The notes: generated from the sequence alone by a model not told the origin. A DNA stretch of 64,000 bases from Nonomuraea deserti (GCF_004348685.1 NZ_SMKO01000012.1:1-64000); one strand, 5' to 3'. Positions 7,739 to 17,147 are shown, counted from the stretch's first letter. A program made the numbers and translations.

Positions 7739-8895
7739 ATCAGCGCCCTCCGGGCCAGGGCGTCATGGCCGGGGCCGACGTGGGTGTGACCGTCGGCGTC
7801 GAAGGTCAGGGCGGGGATCGACTCGACGAGGCCGGTCGGGGTCCTGGTGAGCAGGCAGATCTCGGCGATGCGCCGGCGTCCGTCGGGGCGGTCGCGGGTC
7901 AGGTGGACGACCGCGTCGAGCGCGGCCGCCAGCTGGCTGTGCACGGCCTCCCTGCTCAGGCCCGCCGCGCAGCCCAGCGCCTCGAGCCGGGGTGGGACGT
8001 CGGCCGCGGTGTTGGCGTGCAGCGTGCCGCAGCCGCCCTCGTGCCCGGTGTTCAAGGCCGCCAGCAGATCCACCACCTCCGATCCGCGCACTTCACCGAC
8101 CACCAGGCGGTCAGGACGCATCCGCAGCGCCTGGCGTACCAGGTCGCGCAGGCCCACGCCGCCCGCGCCCTCCAGGTTGGCCGGTCGGGTCTCCAGGCGA
8201 ACCACGTGCGGGTGGAGCGGGCGCAGCTCGGCAGAGTCCTCCACCAGCAGGAGGCGCTCGCCCGGGTCGGCCAAGGAGAGCAGGGCCGACAGGAGCGTGG
8301 TCTTGCCGGTGCCCGTGCCGCCGGTCACGAGGAAGGCGAGCCGGGCGGTCACCATGGCGGACAGCACGGGGATCGCGGGTGGGGTGATGGTGCCGGCTGC
8401 GACGAGGTCGGGGAGGGTGAACGTGCGCCGGGGCGGCAGGCGTAGCGAGATGCAGGTGCCGCCGGACGCCACGGGCGGGAGCACCGCGTGGAGGCGGACG
8501 CCGCCTGTGAGTCGGGCGTCGACATGGGGGCAGGCGTCGTCGAGGCGTCTCCCGGCGGCGGCCGCCAGGCGCTGGGCCAGCCTGCGTACGGCGCCGTCGT
8601 CGGAGAAGGTGACCGACGTGCGGCGCAGGCCGCCGCCCTCGTCGATCCACACCTCGCGCGGGCCGTTGACCAGGACATCGGTCACCTCGGGGCGGGCCAG
8701 GAGCGGCTCCAGCGGGCCCGCGCCCATCAGGTCGGCGCAGAGGGCTCTGGCCACGGCGAGGATCTCCGCGTCGCCGTAGACGGATTTCTCCGCTCTGAGC
8801 GCCACCGCCACCTGGGCCGCGCTGGGCTCGGCCCCCGTGCGGGCCAGGCGTACGCGAACCGCCTCCACCAGCTCGGGCGAGACCGGAGGCGTCAT
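7735..8895 (-). CDS. tadA: Tad secretion ATPase TadA/CpaF
   Basis: 386 residues. Walker A GGTGTGKTTLLSALL, Walker B RLVVGEVRGSE and the histidine-box region HANTAADVPPRLEAL mark a type II/IV secretion ATPase (helicase/secretion neighbourhood ATPase). It powers pilin polymerisation at the inner face of the membrane. The ATG at 8895 overlaps the ssd stop by 4 bases and its own stop overlaps the tadB start, so ssd-tadA-tadB form a coupled operon. Confidence 0.92.
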   Translation of the reverse strand: MTPPVSPELVEAVRVRLARTGAEPSAAQVAVALRAEKSVYGDAEILAVARALCADLMGAGPLEPLLARPEVTDVLVNGPREVWIDEGGGLRRTSVTFSDDGAVRRLAQRLAAAAGRRLDDACPHVDARLTGGVRLHAVLPPVASGGTCISLRLPPRRTFTLPDLVAAGTITPPAIPVLSAMVTARLAFLVTGGTGTGKTTLLSALLSLADPGERLLLVEDSAELRPLHPHVVRLETRPANLEGAGGVGLRDLVRQALRMRPDRLVVGEVRGSEVVDLLAALNTGHEGGCGTLHANTAADVPPRLEALGCAAGLSREAVHSQLAAALDAVVHLTRDRPDGRRRIAEICLLTRTPTGLVESIPALTFDADGHTHVGPGHDALARRALI

Positions 8896-9932
8896 GCCGG
8901 GAGGAGGTCGCGGAGCAGCGAGGAGCACAGGGCGCCGAGCACGGTGCGGGGGCCCAGCCTTGGCAGCTCGCCCCGGTTGAGTGTGGCGGTGAGGCGCGGC
9001 TGGTCGGGCAGGCTGCCGGCGGCGGGGATGCCGAGGGATCCGGTGGCCATGTCGTCGTCCACGACTCCCGGGCGGAGGACGGCCCGCAGATCTGAGGTGT
9101 GCTTGCGGGCCTCGCCCAGCACCTGGGCCGCCGACAGGACGCCGCGCACGTCGGCCGTGGCCACGAGCAGTGTGGTCTTGGCCCTGGTGAGGGCCTCGAT
9201 CGCGGCAGGATCGAGGTGGCGGGGAAGGTCGGCGACGATCAGGTCGAAGCCGCGCCTGCCCGCCTCCAGGACCGAGCGCATGGCCTGGGCCGGGATCGCC
9301 GCCACCTCGCCTCTCTGGAAGGAGAGGACCGCCAGGTCGCCGAACGACGGCAGCGCGGCCTGCAGCGCGCTGGAACTGATGCGGCCTTCCCTGGCCACGA
9401 GGTCTCCCCAGCGCGCGCCCGGCGCCTCCTCGTGGCCGAGCAGTGCGTCGATGCCGCCGCCCAGCGGGTCGGCGTCGACCAGCAGCGTACGGAGCTGATC
9501 GCCCGAGGCGCGCAGGGCCAGGCAGGCTGAAAGCACGCTCGCGCCCGCTCCCCCGCGCCCGCCGATCACGCAGATCAAGGCCCCGGAACGGGGGTCGGGC
9601 TCCATGGCGTCGGCCAGCCGCTCCACCAGGTGGCGCTCGTCGTTCGGGAGGACCACGACGGACTGGGCGCCCACGGCGACGCATTTTCGCCAGGTGTCGG
9701 GGTCGTCCGGATCTCGTGTCACGAGCAGGATCTGGTCTCGAGCCGGAGGTGAGGCCGCGGCCACCGCGTCCGCCTGGTCGGCGCCCACCGCGATCAGCGG
9801 CGCGAGGTTCCAGTAGGGGCGGGCGTGCGCGGGGACGTGGGCCACGTCGAGCTGGGCGCCGGCCGCGGCCGCGATGCGGACCAGGTCGTCGAGCAGAGCG
9901 TGGTCTTCGGTGATGACCAGGGGACGGTGCAT
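8892..9932 (-). CDS. ssd: CpaE/Ssd-like MinD-family protein
   Basis: 346 residues. An N-terminal receiver-like domain is followed by a MinD/CpaE P-loop domain with the deviant Walker A GGRGGAGASVL, which lacks the usual lysine as is typical for actinobacterial Ssd (Rv3660c). A switch-like LLVDADPLGGG follows. It is the TadZ/CpaE analogue that positions the Tad machine, and it is linked to septum regulation in mycobacteria (family knowledge). The ATG at 9932 is chosen because AGGAGG lies 7 bases upstream; it is the first gene of the leftward operon. Confidence 0.88.
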   Translation of the reverse strand: MHRPLVITEDHALLDDLVRIAAAAGAQLDVAHVPAHARPYWNLAPLIAVGADQADAVAAASPPARDQILLVTRDPDDPDTWRKCVAVGAQSVVVLPNDERHLVERLADAMEPDPRSGALICVIGGRGGAGASVLSACLALRASGDQLRTLLVDADPLGGGIDALLGHEEAPGARWGDLVAREGRISSSALQAALPSFGDLAVLSFQRGEVAAIPAQAMRSVLEAGRRGFDLIVADLPRHLDPAAIEALTRAKTTLLVATADVRGVLSAAQVLGEARKHTSDLRAVLRPGVVDDDMATGSLGIPAAGSLPDQPRLTATLNRGELPRLGPRTVLGALCSSLLRDLLPA

Positions 9933-10006
9933 CGGGGGCCTCCTGCGTGGGTGGGAGGCCCACCTTGCTGGAGGCGGCGCGGGCGCCGGCCGGGCGAACG
10001 CGATTC

Positions 10007-10179
10007 TGTGGATGGAGGCGCCGCGGGCCCCTGAGGCTGTGGACGGAGGCACGAAGGGCCACAGGCCTGTGGACGAGGGCTGGAAGGGAGGCACGGCGGG
10101 CCATAAGGCCTGGGAAGCGCGGACGACCCGGAAGGCTGCCGCGGAGGGTGAACGCCACGGCCCGGGAGGCTGTGGACGG
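10007..10179. repeat. Cluster of TGTGGAYGR motifs upstream of ssd
   Basis: TGTGGATGG (10007), TGTGGACGG (10038), TGTGGACGA (10068) and TGTGGACGG (10171) occur in the same orientation in a non-coding stretch. They resemble inverted DnaA boxes (TGTGGAYAA) with one mismatch. Two related copies occur at 5774 and 5805 in the other long gap of the Tad locus. Confidence 0.5.
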
Positions 10180-10222
10180 TGGACGTCGCGGCCTGGGAGG
10201 TGCGGGGCGAGGCGGGAAAAGG

Positions 10223-10257
10223 GGCGACCCCCGCCGGGGGGGAGAGCGGGGGTCGCC
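10223..10257 (-). terminator. GC-rich hairpin
   Basis: A perfect 12-bp stem (GGCGACCCCCGC at 10223-10234 paired with 10246-10257) closes an 11-base loop. It lies downstream of the small leftward ORF at 10297 and upstream of the ssd operon, so it would separate the two. Confidence 0.65.
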
Positions 10258-10296
10258 TGATCGGTCCGGCTCCGGGGGGGTAGAGCCGGTCCCGTT

Positions 10297-10482
10297 TCAG
10301 AAGAAAGCTTTCATCACTTCACCAGCATCTGGCAAGGCACTTGCAAACGCATCGCGTGCACGCTCTCCCCAGTTTCTGGTGATACCCCCGTATGCTGCCC
10401 GATCGACTCGAGTTTCGTCGAGGAGCAATCCTGCATTTTCGCCAAGTTTTTTCGCTGCGACATAACGATCACATAAAGGCAA
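10297..10482 (-). CDS. Possible small protein (61 aa) in an AT-richer patch
   Basis: I do not recognise this protein. The frame reads as a plausible charged polypeptide (for example KKLGENAGLLLDETRVDR) and ends just before a terminator hairpin. The DNA from 10297 to about 10500 is close to 50% GC, unlike everything around it. It could be the remnant of an acquired gene or may not be expressed. Confidence 0.3.
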   Translation of the reverse strand: MPLCDRYVAAKKLGENAGLLLDETRVDRAAYGGITRNWGERARDAFASALPDAGEVMKAFF

Positions 10483-10807
10483 TCACTCTCCGTGATCATC
10501 ACGACCCGGTAACCGGATCGGCGCGCGACGCCCGCGACGCCCCCATCGCCAGGTAAAGGTCTTGGTCCGAGGGGTTCCCATCAGGCCACATCCGTCGTAG
10601 AAAGGGGTTACGGACCACTTGTCCGGGTGCATCAGCCGGGTACCCACGCGCGACCAGCCGCGGGAGGCGCGTCGTGACGGGCTTGACCCGCTCCGACGGA
10701 TACAGGTGCACGCTTGGTAACCCGGTGTGATGCACCGGCTGCGGCGTCTCTTGACGGAGACGCCGTCAGCTATGTCGGGTTCGCCCGAAGCGTCTCCCCT
10801 GATCTTG
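10483..10807. other. No gene recognised
   Basis: Open frames here have no recognisable family or ribosome-binding site. The left end shares the AT-richer composition of the preceding patch; the rest returns to normal GC. Confidence 0.4.
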
Positions 10808-11587
10808 TCAGCCTCTCTGCATGGCCTCGCAGATGGCCGTGGTCTCGCGCGCTCCGAGGGTTACCGCGGAGGCACACTGTTGTACCCACCGGCTCACGCC
10901 CTCCGGCGTGCCGCTCAAGTACGCCCGCAGCCCCTCCGCGTACGGCAGCTCCAGCCGCCCCACCTCGACGGCCACCAAAGACTTGGGGTCGAGCCCGAAC
11001 TCGACCAGCGTCAGCCGTTCGGCCGCACGTGCCACGACCCCGTCGGCCGTGCCGAAGGGCCGCAGCACGGCCAGCTCAGCGTGGATCACGGCGGCCAGCA
11101 CGATCGCGGGCGCGCTCGTGGGCCGTTCGAGCAGGCCGAGCAGGGCCTCCATGCGGGTCGCCGTCTCGCCGGCGTCCGGCGCCGCGCCCAGGGCCAGAGG
11201 GTCGGGGACCGTGTCGAACGTGCGCGGCCGGCCGAGAGCGGCTTCCGGCGCGAGACCCGCGGCCGCCACGGTGTGCAGCCGCGCCAGCACCTGCCGGGGC
11301 GCCTTCCGCCAGGTCGGGCCCATGCGGCCCAGCTCCGCGGACGCGCGCAGCGCCCCCTGGACCAGGGGGTCGTGCACCTCGTCACGGCGCAGGGCGTCGA
11401 GGGACACGTCCACGCCTTCGAGCGCGGCCGACGCGCGCGCCCCGCGCAGCGACGACTCCGCGGACACGGCGGGGCTCGCCCGGCGCAGGACGCGGTGGCG
11501 GTAGAGCCGGTCGACGGCCTGTCGAGCCTCGTCGACCGCCTCGGAAACGCCGGGGAACCGCGCGATGACGGTCAAGGGGTCACTCAC
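10808..11587 (-). CDS. Fic-fold-like protein with degenerate active-site motif
   Basis: About 259 residues from the GTG at 11587 (start VSDPLTVIARFPGV). The layout resembles Fic-like proteins of actinomycetes often labelled oxidoreductase: SSLRGARASAALEG, a helical core, then HAELAVLRPFGTADGVVARA where active Fic enzymes carry HPFxxGNGR. The Asn, Gly and Arg needed for AMP transfer are absent, so catalytic AMPylation is unlikely. Divergent from acs. Family assignment is by motif position only. Confidence 0.6.
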   Translation of the reverse strand: MSDPLTVIARFPGVSEAVDEARQAVDRLYRHRVLRRASPAVSAESSLRGARASAALEGVDVSLDALRRDEVHDPLVQGALRASAELGRMGPTWRKAPRQVLARLHTVAAAGLAPEAALGRPRTFDTVPDPLALGAAPDAGETATRMEALLGLLERPTSAPAIVLAAVIHAELAVLRPFGTADGVVARAAERLTLVEFGLDPKSLVAVEVGRLELPYAEGLRAYLSGTPEGVSRWVQQCASAVTLGARETTAICEAMQRG

Positions 11588-11942
11588 GGAACCCGACCCT
11601 ACCTGCGGGTAACGCGCGCCCCGCCACCGCGGCACGGTGACCGAGCGTGCTCGCGACCGGACGGCGTGACGACCGCAAGGAGAGAAAGCCCCGGCAGCTT
11701 CCCGACTCCAGGGGGCCCATAAACCCCCAAACCACCCCCACCGCACCTGAGCAATCGCGCCGGCGCGTATTCTTCGGATTTCAGGATGACAACGTTTCAA
11801 TTGCGTTTGTCATGCAAGTTGATAAGCACGAGCGCCCATGGAGCCGGACGGTACAGACCTGTCTAGACCTCTTGTGTACGGAGGTCGTGAGCTGGTGAAG
11901 TGGGACACGACCTATCCAATCTGGCCATAGAAGGAGCACGAG
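11588..11942. promoter_or_regulatory. Divergent promoter region of acs and the Fic-like gene
   Basis: The 355 bp hold no gene. About 80 bases before acs are two AGACCT repeats one helical turn apart (11855-11860 and 11865-11870), overlapping the palindrome GTCTAGAC at 11861-11868. This is a plausible regulator site, unproven. Confidence 0.4.
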
Positions 11943-13916
11943 GTGGCCCCGGAGACCCCTGGCAACGAAACCCAGGCGCTGTCCAACCTGCTGCAGGAGA
12001 ACCGCCGGTTCGCACCTCCGGCCGACCTGGCGGCGGCCGCGAACGTGACCGCCGCCGCATATGACGAGGCCGCCGCCGACCGCCTCGCCTTCTGGGAGGG
12101 CACCGCCGAACGGCTGACCTGGGCCAAGAGGTGGGACCAGACACTCGAGTGGAACGCGCCGTTCGCCAAGTGGTTCGTCGGCGGCGAGCTCAATGTGGCC
12201 TACAACTGCGTCGACCGGCACGTCGAAGAGGGACGCGGCGACAGGGTCGCCTACTACTGGGAGGGCGAGCCCGAGGGCGACACCCGCACCCTCACCTACA
12301 ACGATCTGAAGGCCGAGGTCAGCAAGGCCGCCAACGCCCTTCACGAGCTCGGGGTGCGCAAGGGCGACCGGGTCGCCATCTACATGCCGATGATCCCCGA
12401 GCTGCCGATCGCGATGCTGGCCTGCGCCCGCATCGGGGCCGTGCACTCGGTCGTGTTCGGCGGGTTCTCGGCCAACGCCCTCAAGAGCCGCATCGACGAC
12501 GCCGACGCCAAGCTCGTGATCACCGCCGACGGCGGCTACCGCCGCGGCAAGCCGAGCGCGCTCAAGCCGATCGTGGACGAGGCCGTCGCCGAGTGCCCGC
12601 AGGTCGAGAACGTCCTCGTCGTACGCCGCACGGGCCAGGACGTCGCCGTCTCCGACAAGGACCTGTGGTGGCACGACGTGGTCGACCGCCAGAGCGACCA
12701 GCACACCGCCAAGCCCCACGGCGCGGAAGACCCGCTGTACATCCTCTACACCAGCGGCACCACGGGCAGGCCCAAGGGCATCCTGCACACCTCGGGCGGC
12801 TACCTCGCGCAGACCGCTTGGACGCACCACGCGGTCTTCGACCTCAAGCCCGAGACCGACATCTACTGGTGCACGGCCGACATCGGCTGGGTGACCGGCC
12901 ACTCCTACATCGTGTACGGCCCCCTCGCCAACGGCGCCACCAGCGTCATCTACGAGGGCACCCCCGACACCCCGCACCGCGGCCGGTTCTGGGAGATCGT
13001 GCAGAAGTACAAGATCACGCTCCTCTACACGGCGCCCACGGCGATCCGGACGTTCATGAAGTGGGGCGACGACATCCCCGCCAAGTACGACATGTCCAGC
13101 CTGCGCGTCCTGGGCTCCGTCGGCGAGCCGATCAACCCCGAGGCGTACGTCTGGTACCGCGAGAACATCGGCCACAACCGCTGCCCCGTCGTGGACACCT
13201 GGTGGCAGACGGAGACCGGCGCCATCATGATCAGCCCGCTGCCGGGCGTGACCTCGGCCAAGCCGGGCGCCGCGATGCGCCCGCTGCCGGGCGTGGTCGC
13301 CGACGTGGTCGACGACCAGGGCAACAGCGTCCCCCACGGAGGCGGCGGTTTCCTCGTGCTGCGCGAGCCCTGGCCGGCGATGCTCCGTACGATCTGGGGC
13401 GACGACCAGCGCTACATCGACACCTACTGGAGCCGGTTCGAGGGAATGTACTTCCCCGGCGACGGCGCCAAGAAGGACGAGGACGGCGACCTGTGGCTGC
13501 TCGGCCGCGTGGACGACGTCATGCTGGTCTCCGGCCACAACATCTCCACCACCGAGGTGGAGAGCGCGCTGGTCAGCCACCCGAAGGTGGCCGAGGCGGC
13601 CGTGGTCGGCGCGACCGACCCGGTGACCGGCCAGGCCATCGTGTCGTTCGTGATCCTGCGCGGCGCCGCGGAGGAGAACGAGAACATCGCCACCGACCTG
13701 CGCGACCACGTGGCCAGGACGCTCGGCCCGATCGCCAAGCCGCGCCAGATCCTGGTCGTCCCCGAGCTGCCCAAGACGCGGTCCGGCAAGATCATGCGGC
13801 GTCTCCTGCGCGACGTTGCCGAGAACCGCAGCATCGGCGACGTCACCACGCTGGCCGACAGCACGGTGATGGACCTGATCTCGCAGAAGCTCCCGTCCGC
13901 GAAGTCCGAGGACTGA
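11943..13916 (+). CDS. acs: Acetyl-CoA synthetase
   Basis: 657 residues, the usual Acs length. AMP-binding motif [11 protein letters not shown], the WWQTETG motif of acetyl-CoA synthetases, and the C-terminal [11 protein letters not shown] whose lysine is the catalytic residue controlled by acetylation are all present. It activates acetate to acetyl-CoA in the cytoplasm (ATP to AMP). The GTG start at 11943 has AAGGAG at good spacing. The stop is followed by two further in-frame TGA codons through a 12-bp tandem repeat, then a hairpin. Confidence 0.97.
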   Translation: MAPETPGNETQALSNLLQENRRFAPPADLAAAANVTAAAYDEAAADRLAFWEGTAERLTWAKRWDQTLEWNAPFAKWFVGGELNVAYNCVDRHVEEGRGDRVAYYWEGEPEGDTRTLTYNDLKAEVSKAANALHELGVRKGDRVAIYMPMIPELPIAMLACARIGAVHSVVFGGFSANALKSRIDDADAKLVITADGGYRRGKPSALKPIVDEAVAECPQVENVLVVRRTGQDVAVSDKDLWWHDVVDRQSDQHTAKPHGAEDPLYILYTSGTTGRPKGILHTSGGYLAQTAWTHHAVFDLKPETDIYWCTADIGWVTGHSYIVYGPLANGATSVIYEGTPDTPHRGRFWEIVQKYKITLLYTAPTAIRTFMKWGDDIPAKYDMSSLRVLGSVGEPINPEAYVWYRENIGHNRCPVVDTWWQTETGAIMISPLPGVTSAKPGAAMRPLPGVVADVVDDQGNSVPHGGGGFLVLREPWPAMLRTIWGDDQRYIDTYWSRFEGMYFPGDGAKKDEDGDLWLLGRVDDVMLVSGHNISTTEVESALVSHPKVAEAAVVGATDPVTGQAIVSFVILRGAAEENENIATDLRDHVARTLGPIAKPRQILVVPELPKTRSGKIMRRLLRDVAENRSIGDVTTLADSTVMDLISQKLPSAKSED

Positions 13917-13946
13917 CACCGGGACTGACACCGGGACTGACACCGG
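13911..13946 (+). repeat. 12-bp tandem triplication over the acs stop codon
   Basis: GACTGACACCGG occurs three times in tandem from 13911. Because 12 is a multiple of three, the acs TGA (13914) recurs in frame at 13926 and 13938. Confidence 0.9.
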
Positions 13947-13982
13947 GGCTACGTACGGGCCGTGACCCACGCGGTGAAGCAG

Positions 13983-14014
13983 GGGCGCATGTTTCCGTAG
14001 GGAAGCATGCGCCC
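13983..14014 (+). terminator. acs terminator hairpin
   Basis: GGGCGCATG (13983-13991) pairs with CATGCGCCC (14006-14014), and the stem extends inward through TTCC/GGAA, leaving a 4-base loop, followed by TCT. Confidence 0.75.
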
Positions 14015-14146
14015 TCTGCGTACGCCCAGGCGGCGCAAGCGTTATCTTGGCTGATCGGGTAGTTCTGGGAGTGATGGCGAGGCCCGCCCCCAGCGCGTCG
14101 CTGGATGATGTTTGACACGGCCACCAGGCCTCGATAGGAGACGTTC

Positions 14147-14587
14147 ATGCCGCAGACTCCCGAGGAAGAATCCCTGGGCTCGCTGATCGCCCGGGCGAGC
14201 GATCACATCTCCGAACTCGTGCGTTCAGAGATCAAGCTGGCCAAGGCCGAGTTCAGGTTCGACGCCAAGCGGGTCGGCATGGCGGGCGGCATGTTCGCCG
14301 CCGCCGCCTTCATGGCTCACCTGTGCCTGATCCTCGCCTCGTTCACGATCGCCTACGTGCTGGCGCAGTGGTTGCCCCACTGGGCGGCCTTCCTCATCGT
14401 GACCGTGTTCTACCTGCTGGTCGCGGGTCTGCTGGTGTTCATCGGGATCCGCCGGCTCAAGGGCCTGGCCGGGATGAAGCGCACCACCAGGTCGATCAAG
14501 GGCCTGAGGGAGATCGCCAACCCGGAGGACCAGACGCTGCCCGCGCTCAAGCCTGATCGCGAGCCGGTGACGCGTGATGGCGCCTGA
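14147..14587 (+). CDS. Phage-holin-superfamily (DUF1469-like) membrane protein
   Basis: 146 residues: an amphipathic N-terminus (ISELVRSEIKLAKAEF), two adjacent membrane helices, and a basic cytoplasmic tail. This is the Actinobacteria holin-III/DUF1469-type layout; the function in the envelope is unknown. AGGAG precedes the ATG. The stop overlaps the next gene. Confidence 0.8.
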   Translation: MPQTPEEESLGSLIARASDHISELVRSEIKLAKAEFRFDAKRVGMAGGMFAAAAFMAHLCLILASFTIAYVLAQWLPHWAAFLIVTVFYLLVAGLLVFIGIRRLKGLAGMKRTTRSIKGLREIANPEDQTLPALKPDREPVTRDGA

Positions 14588-15497
14588 CGAGTCGGTCGTT
14601 CAGATCGAGGGGCCCTGGACGCACCGCTCGGTGCACGCGGGCGGCACCCGCTTCCACGTCGTGGAGGCGGGGCAGGGGCCTCTGGTGATGCTGCTGCACG
14701 GGTTCCCGCAGTTCTGGTGGACGTGGCGCAACCAGCTCGAAGCGCTGCCCGCCGCCGGCTATCGGGCGGTCGCGGTCGACCTGCGGGGCTACGGCGGCAG
14801 CGACAAACCGCCGCGCGGCTACGACCTGCCGACGCTGGCGGGCGACGCGACGGGGCTGATCCGGGCGCTCGGCGAGACCGGGGCGATCGTGGTGGGGCAC
14901 GACTGGGGCGGGCTGCTGGCCTGGACGATGGCCGTGCTGGAGCCGAAGTGCGTACGCCGGCTCGTCACCGTGTCGGCCCCGCATCCGCTGCGGCTGCGCG
15001 GAGCCCTGGTGACCGACCCGTTCGGCCAGCTCAAGGCGAGCGTCCAGGCCCTCGGCTTCCAGCTGCCGCTGCTGCCGGAGCACCTGCTCACCCGCCGCGA
15101 CGGGAGGCGCGTCGGCCGCTTCCTCGACGAGTGGTCGCGCCCCGGCTGGCCGGAGCCCGAGACCGCGCGCACCTATCGGGAGGCGTTCCGCATCCCCACC
15201 GTGGCGCACTGCGCGCTGGAATACCACCGCTGGTTCGGCCGCTCCCAGCTCCGCCCCGACGGCCGGCGGTACGCCAGGGTCATGCGCACCGAGATCGAGG
15301 CGCCCACGCTGCAGGTGCACGGGGCGCTCGACCCGCGGGTGCTCCCGCGCACGGCGCAGGGTTCGAGCCGTCACGTGGCGGCCCCCTATCGGTGGCGGCT
15401 GCTCGAAGGGGCGGGGCACTTCCCCCACGAGGAGATTCCCGACGTGTTCAACCAGGAGCTGCTCGGCTGGCTGGCCGACCCGGAGCCCGACCGATGA
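14577..15497 (+). CDS. Alpha/beta hydrolase, epoxide-hydrolase type (EphE-like)
   Basis: Oxyanion motif HGFPQFWW, nucleophile elbow VGHDWGG with Asp as nucleophile (typical of epoxide hydrolases and dehalogenases), and a C-terminal GAGHFPHEE histidine are present. About 306 residues. Likely cytosolic. It overlaps the holin-like gene by 11 bases and the DUF309 gene by 4. A GTG lies directly before the ATG and could be used instead. Confidence 0.85.
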   Translation: MAPDESVVQIEGPWTHRSVHAGGTRFHVVEAGQGPLVMLLHGFPQFWWTWRNQLEALPAAGYRAVAVDLRGYGGSDKPPRGYDLPTLAGDATGLIRALGETGAIVVGHDWGGLLAWTMAVLEPKCVRRLVTVSAPHPLRLRGALVTDPFGQLKASVQALGFQLPLLPEHLLTRRDGRRVGRFLDEWSRPGWPEPETARTYREAFRIPTVAHCALEYHRWFGRSQLRPDGRRYARVMRTEIEAPTLQVHGALDPRVLPRTAQGSSRHVAAPYRWRLLEGAGHFPHEEIPDVFNQELLGWLADPEPDR

Positions 15498-15937
15498 GAG
15501 ACCGTGACCCCGAGGGCCGGCCGCGCAGCGCCAGGCCGCGCGACGCGTACGGCAGGCCGCTCCCCTATGGTTCGCCCGGGATGCCCCGGGTGCCCGACGA
15601 CTACGCGCCCACCACAGAGCAGGCGCTGGCGGACGGCCGCCGTTTCCTGCGCGACGGCCTGCCGTTCAACGCCCACGAGGTGTTCGAGGGCCGCTGGAAG
15701 TGCGCGCCGGAGGACGAGCGCGACCTGTGGCAGGGGCTCGCGCAGATCTGCGTCGGGCTCACGCATCTGCAGCGCGGCAACGGGCGCGGCGCGGTGACCC
15801 TGCTCAGCCGCGGCGCCGCCAAGGCGCAGTCGTACGGCGGCGCGTACGACGCGGTCGGCAAGGCCGCCTCCAGCCTGAGCCAGGACAGCGACCCCGGCGA
15901 GGCCGTCGCGCTGATCCTGGCCAAGCTCCCCGGCTGA
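15494..15937 (+). CDS. DUF309 protein
   Basis: 147 residues. The signature FNAHEVFEGRWK plus LWQGLAQICVGLTHLQRGN identifies the DUF309 helical family, of unknown activity and with conserved His and Glu residues. The ATG overlaps the hydrolase TGA, so the three genes from 14147 form one operon. Confidence 0.85.
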   Translation: MRDRDPEGRPRSARPRDAYGRPLPYGSPGMPRVPDDYAPTTEQALADGRRFLRDGLPFNAHEVFEGRWKCAPEDERDLWQGLAQICVGLTHLQRGNGRGAVTLLSRGAAKAQSYGGAYDAVGKAASSLSQDSDPGEAVALILAKLPG

Positions 15938-15953
15938 GGCGGGAGGCGCAGGT

Positions 15954-17147
15954 TCAGTCGCACTCCCGCGTGCTGGCCGGGGTGGTGTCGTTGCGGCCCC
16001 TGGCGGCGTCGGGAGCGACCTCTTCGGCCGTCAGGACGTAGCCCGTCTCCTCCTCGTTGATCGCGGCGGCGAAGATCACGCCGTAGACGCGGCCCTCGGG
16101 CGTGAGCAGCGGCCCGCCGGAGTTGCCGGGCAGGACCTGGCCGCGGATCGCGTAGACCTTGCGCGTGACCGTGTCCTCGCGGTAGATGTCGGGGCCCTCG
16201 GCGTCGAGCTGGCCGCCGATCCTGGCCGACACGGCGGTGAAGCCCTGGCCCTTGGGGAAGCCGGCCACGATCGCGTCGTCGCCGCGCCCGCCGTCGCCGT
16301 CGAAGGCGAGCTGCGGCAGGTTGAGCCCGGGGACGTAGAGGATGGCGATGTCGCGCCGCGGGTTGTAGCGCACCACCGTGGCCTTGTGCCGCGTGTTGGT
16401 CGAGTCGATGATCTGGAGGTCGCGCGTCACGCCGGCCACGACGTGGGCGTTGGTCATGATCCGGCCGGGCGCGTAGACGAAGCCGGTGCCCTCGATGTGC
16501 TTGTTGCAGCTCTGCGCGTTGCCCTGCACCTTGACGATCGACCGGCGCGCCCTTTCGAGGCCGTCGCCGCCCTTCAGCACGCTCTGGTCGGGCGGCGGCA
16601 CGTCGATGATCGTGCCGGCGCCGATGGCGTCGAAGACGGGCGGGAACTCCGAGCGGTCGATGAACTTCTTGAACGGCGCCTGCCAGTTGCGCGCGGCCTG
16701 GGGGATCGCGTCGTCGACCGTGGTCAGCAGCGCGGAGTTCTTCACCTGGTCGACCAGCGGGGTGAACGCGGTGGAGACGATCAGCGAGCCGATCAGCCAG
16801 GCGATGACCAGCACGGACAGGGCGCTGGCGAACGTGCCGCCGACGGCGTCGGCCACCCTGGCGGGCTCCCACGTGACGTGGCTGCGCACGACGGCGCCGA
16901 GCGTCGAGGAGGCGAACTGGCCGATGGTGGCGGCGAGGAAGACGATCACTATGGCGAGCAGCGCCTGCGGGGTGTCACCGTCGACGACGGCCTTGGAGAT
17001 GGGAGGCGCGATGAAGACGCCGAGCACGGCCCCGCCCACGAACCCCACGAAGCTCATCGCTCCGATGATGAACCCCTGCCGGTATCCCGAGATGCCGAAG
17101 GCGATCACAAGGCCGATCAGTATGAGGTCAAGCAGATCACCGCGCAC
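15954..17147 (-). CDS. marP: MarP-like membrane serine protease
   Basis: 397 residues: four N-terminal membrane helices (CvpA-like block, residues 5-120), then a trypsin-like periplasmic protease with His in TNAHVVAG, Asp in PRRDIAIL and Ser in LPGNSGGPLL. Two cysteines (one in the QSCNKH segment, one near the C-terminus) fit the redox-sensitive pair of MarP. In mycobacteria it protects against acid and cleaves a cell-wall hydrolase. GTG start. Confidence 0.93.
   Translation of the reverse strand: MRGDLLDLILIGLVIAFGISGYRQGFIIGAMSFVGFVGGAVLGVFIAPPISKAVVDGDTPQALLAIVIVFLAATIGQFASSTLGAVVRSHVTWEPARVADAVGGTFASALSVLVIAWLIGSLIVSTAFTPLVDQVKNSALLTTVDDAIPQAARNWQAPFKKFIDRSEFPPVFDAIGAGTIIDVPPPDQSVLKGGDGLERARRSIVKVQGNAQSCNKHIEGTGFVYAPGRIMTNAHVVAGVTRDLQIIDSTNTRHKATVVRYNPRRDIAILYVPGLNLPQLAFDGDGGRGDDAIVAGFPKGQGFTAVSARIGGQLDAEGPDIYREDTVTRKVYAIRGQVLPGNSGGPLLTPEGRVYGVIFAAAINEEETGYVLTAEEVAPDAARGRNDTTPASTRECD

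Noticed and set aside
10499..10735. 78-codon leftward open frame as a gene
   Set aside because: No ribosome-binding site, no recognisable motif, and normal chance openness of high-GC DNA.
11781..13970. Long open frame antisense to acs
   Set aside because: Typical antisense shadow of a strongly biased high-GC gene; acs itself is unambiguous.
12131..14062. 643-codon open frame overlapping acs
   Set aside because: It is the out-of-frame shadow of acs, with Arg/Ala/Pro/His-rich meaningless sequence.
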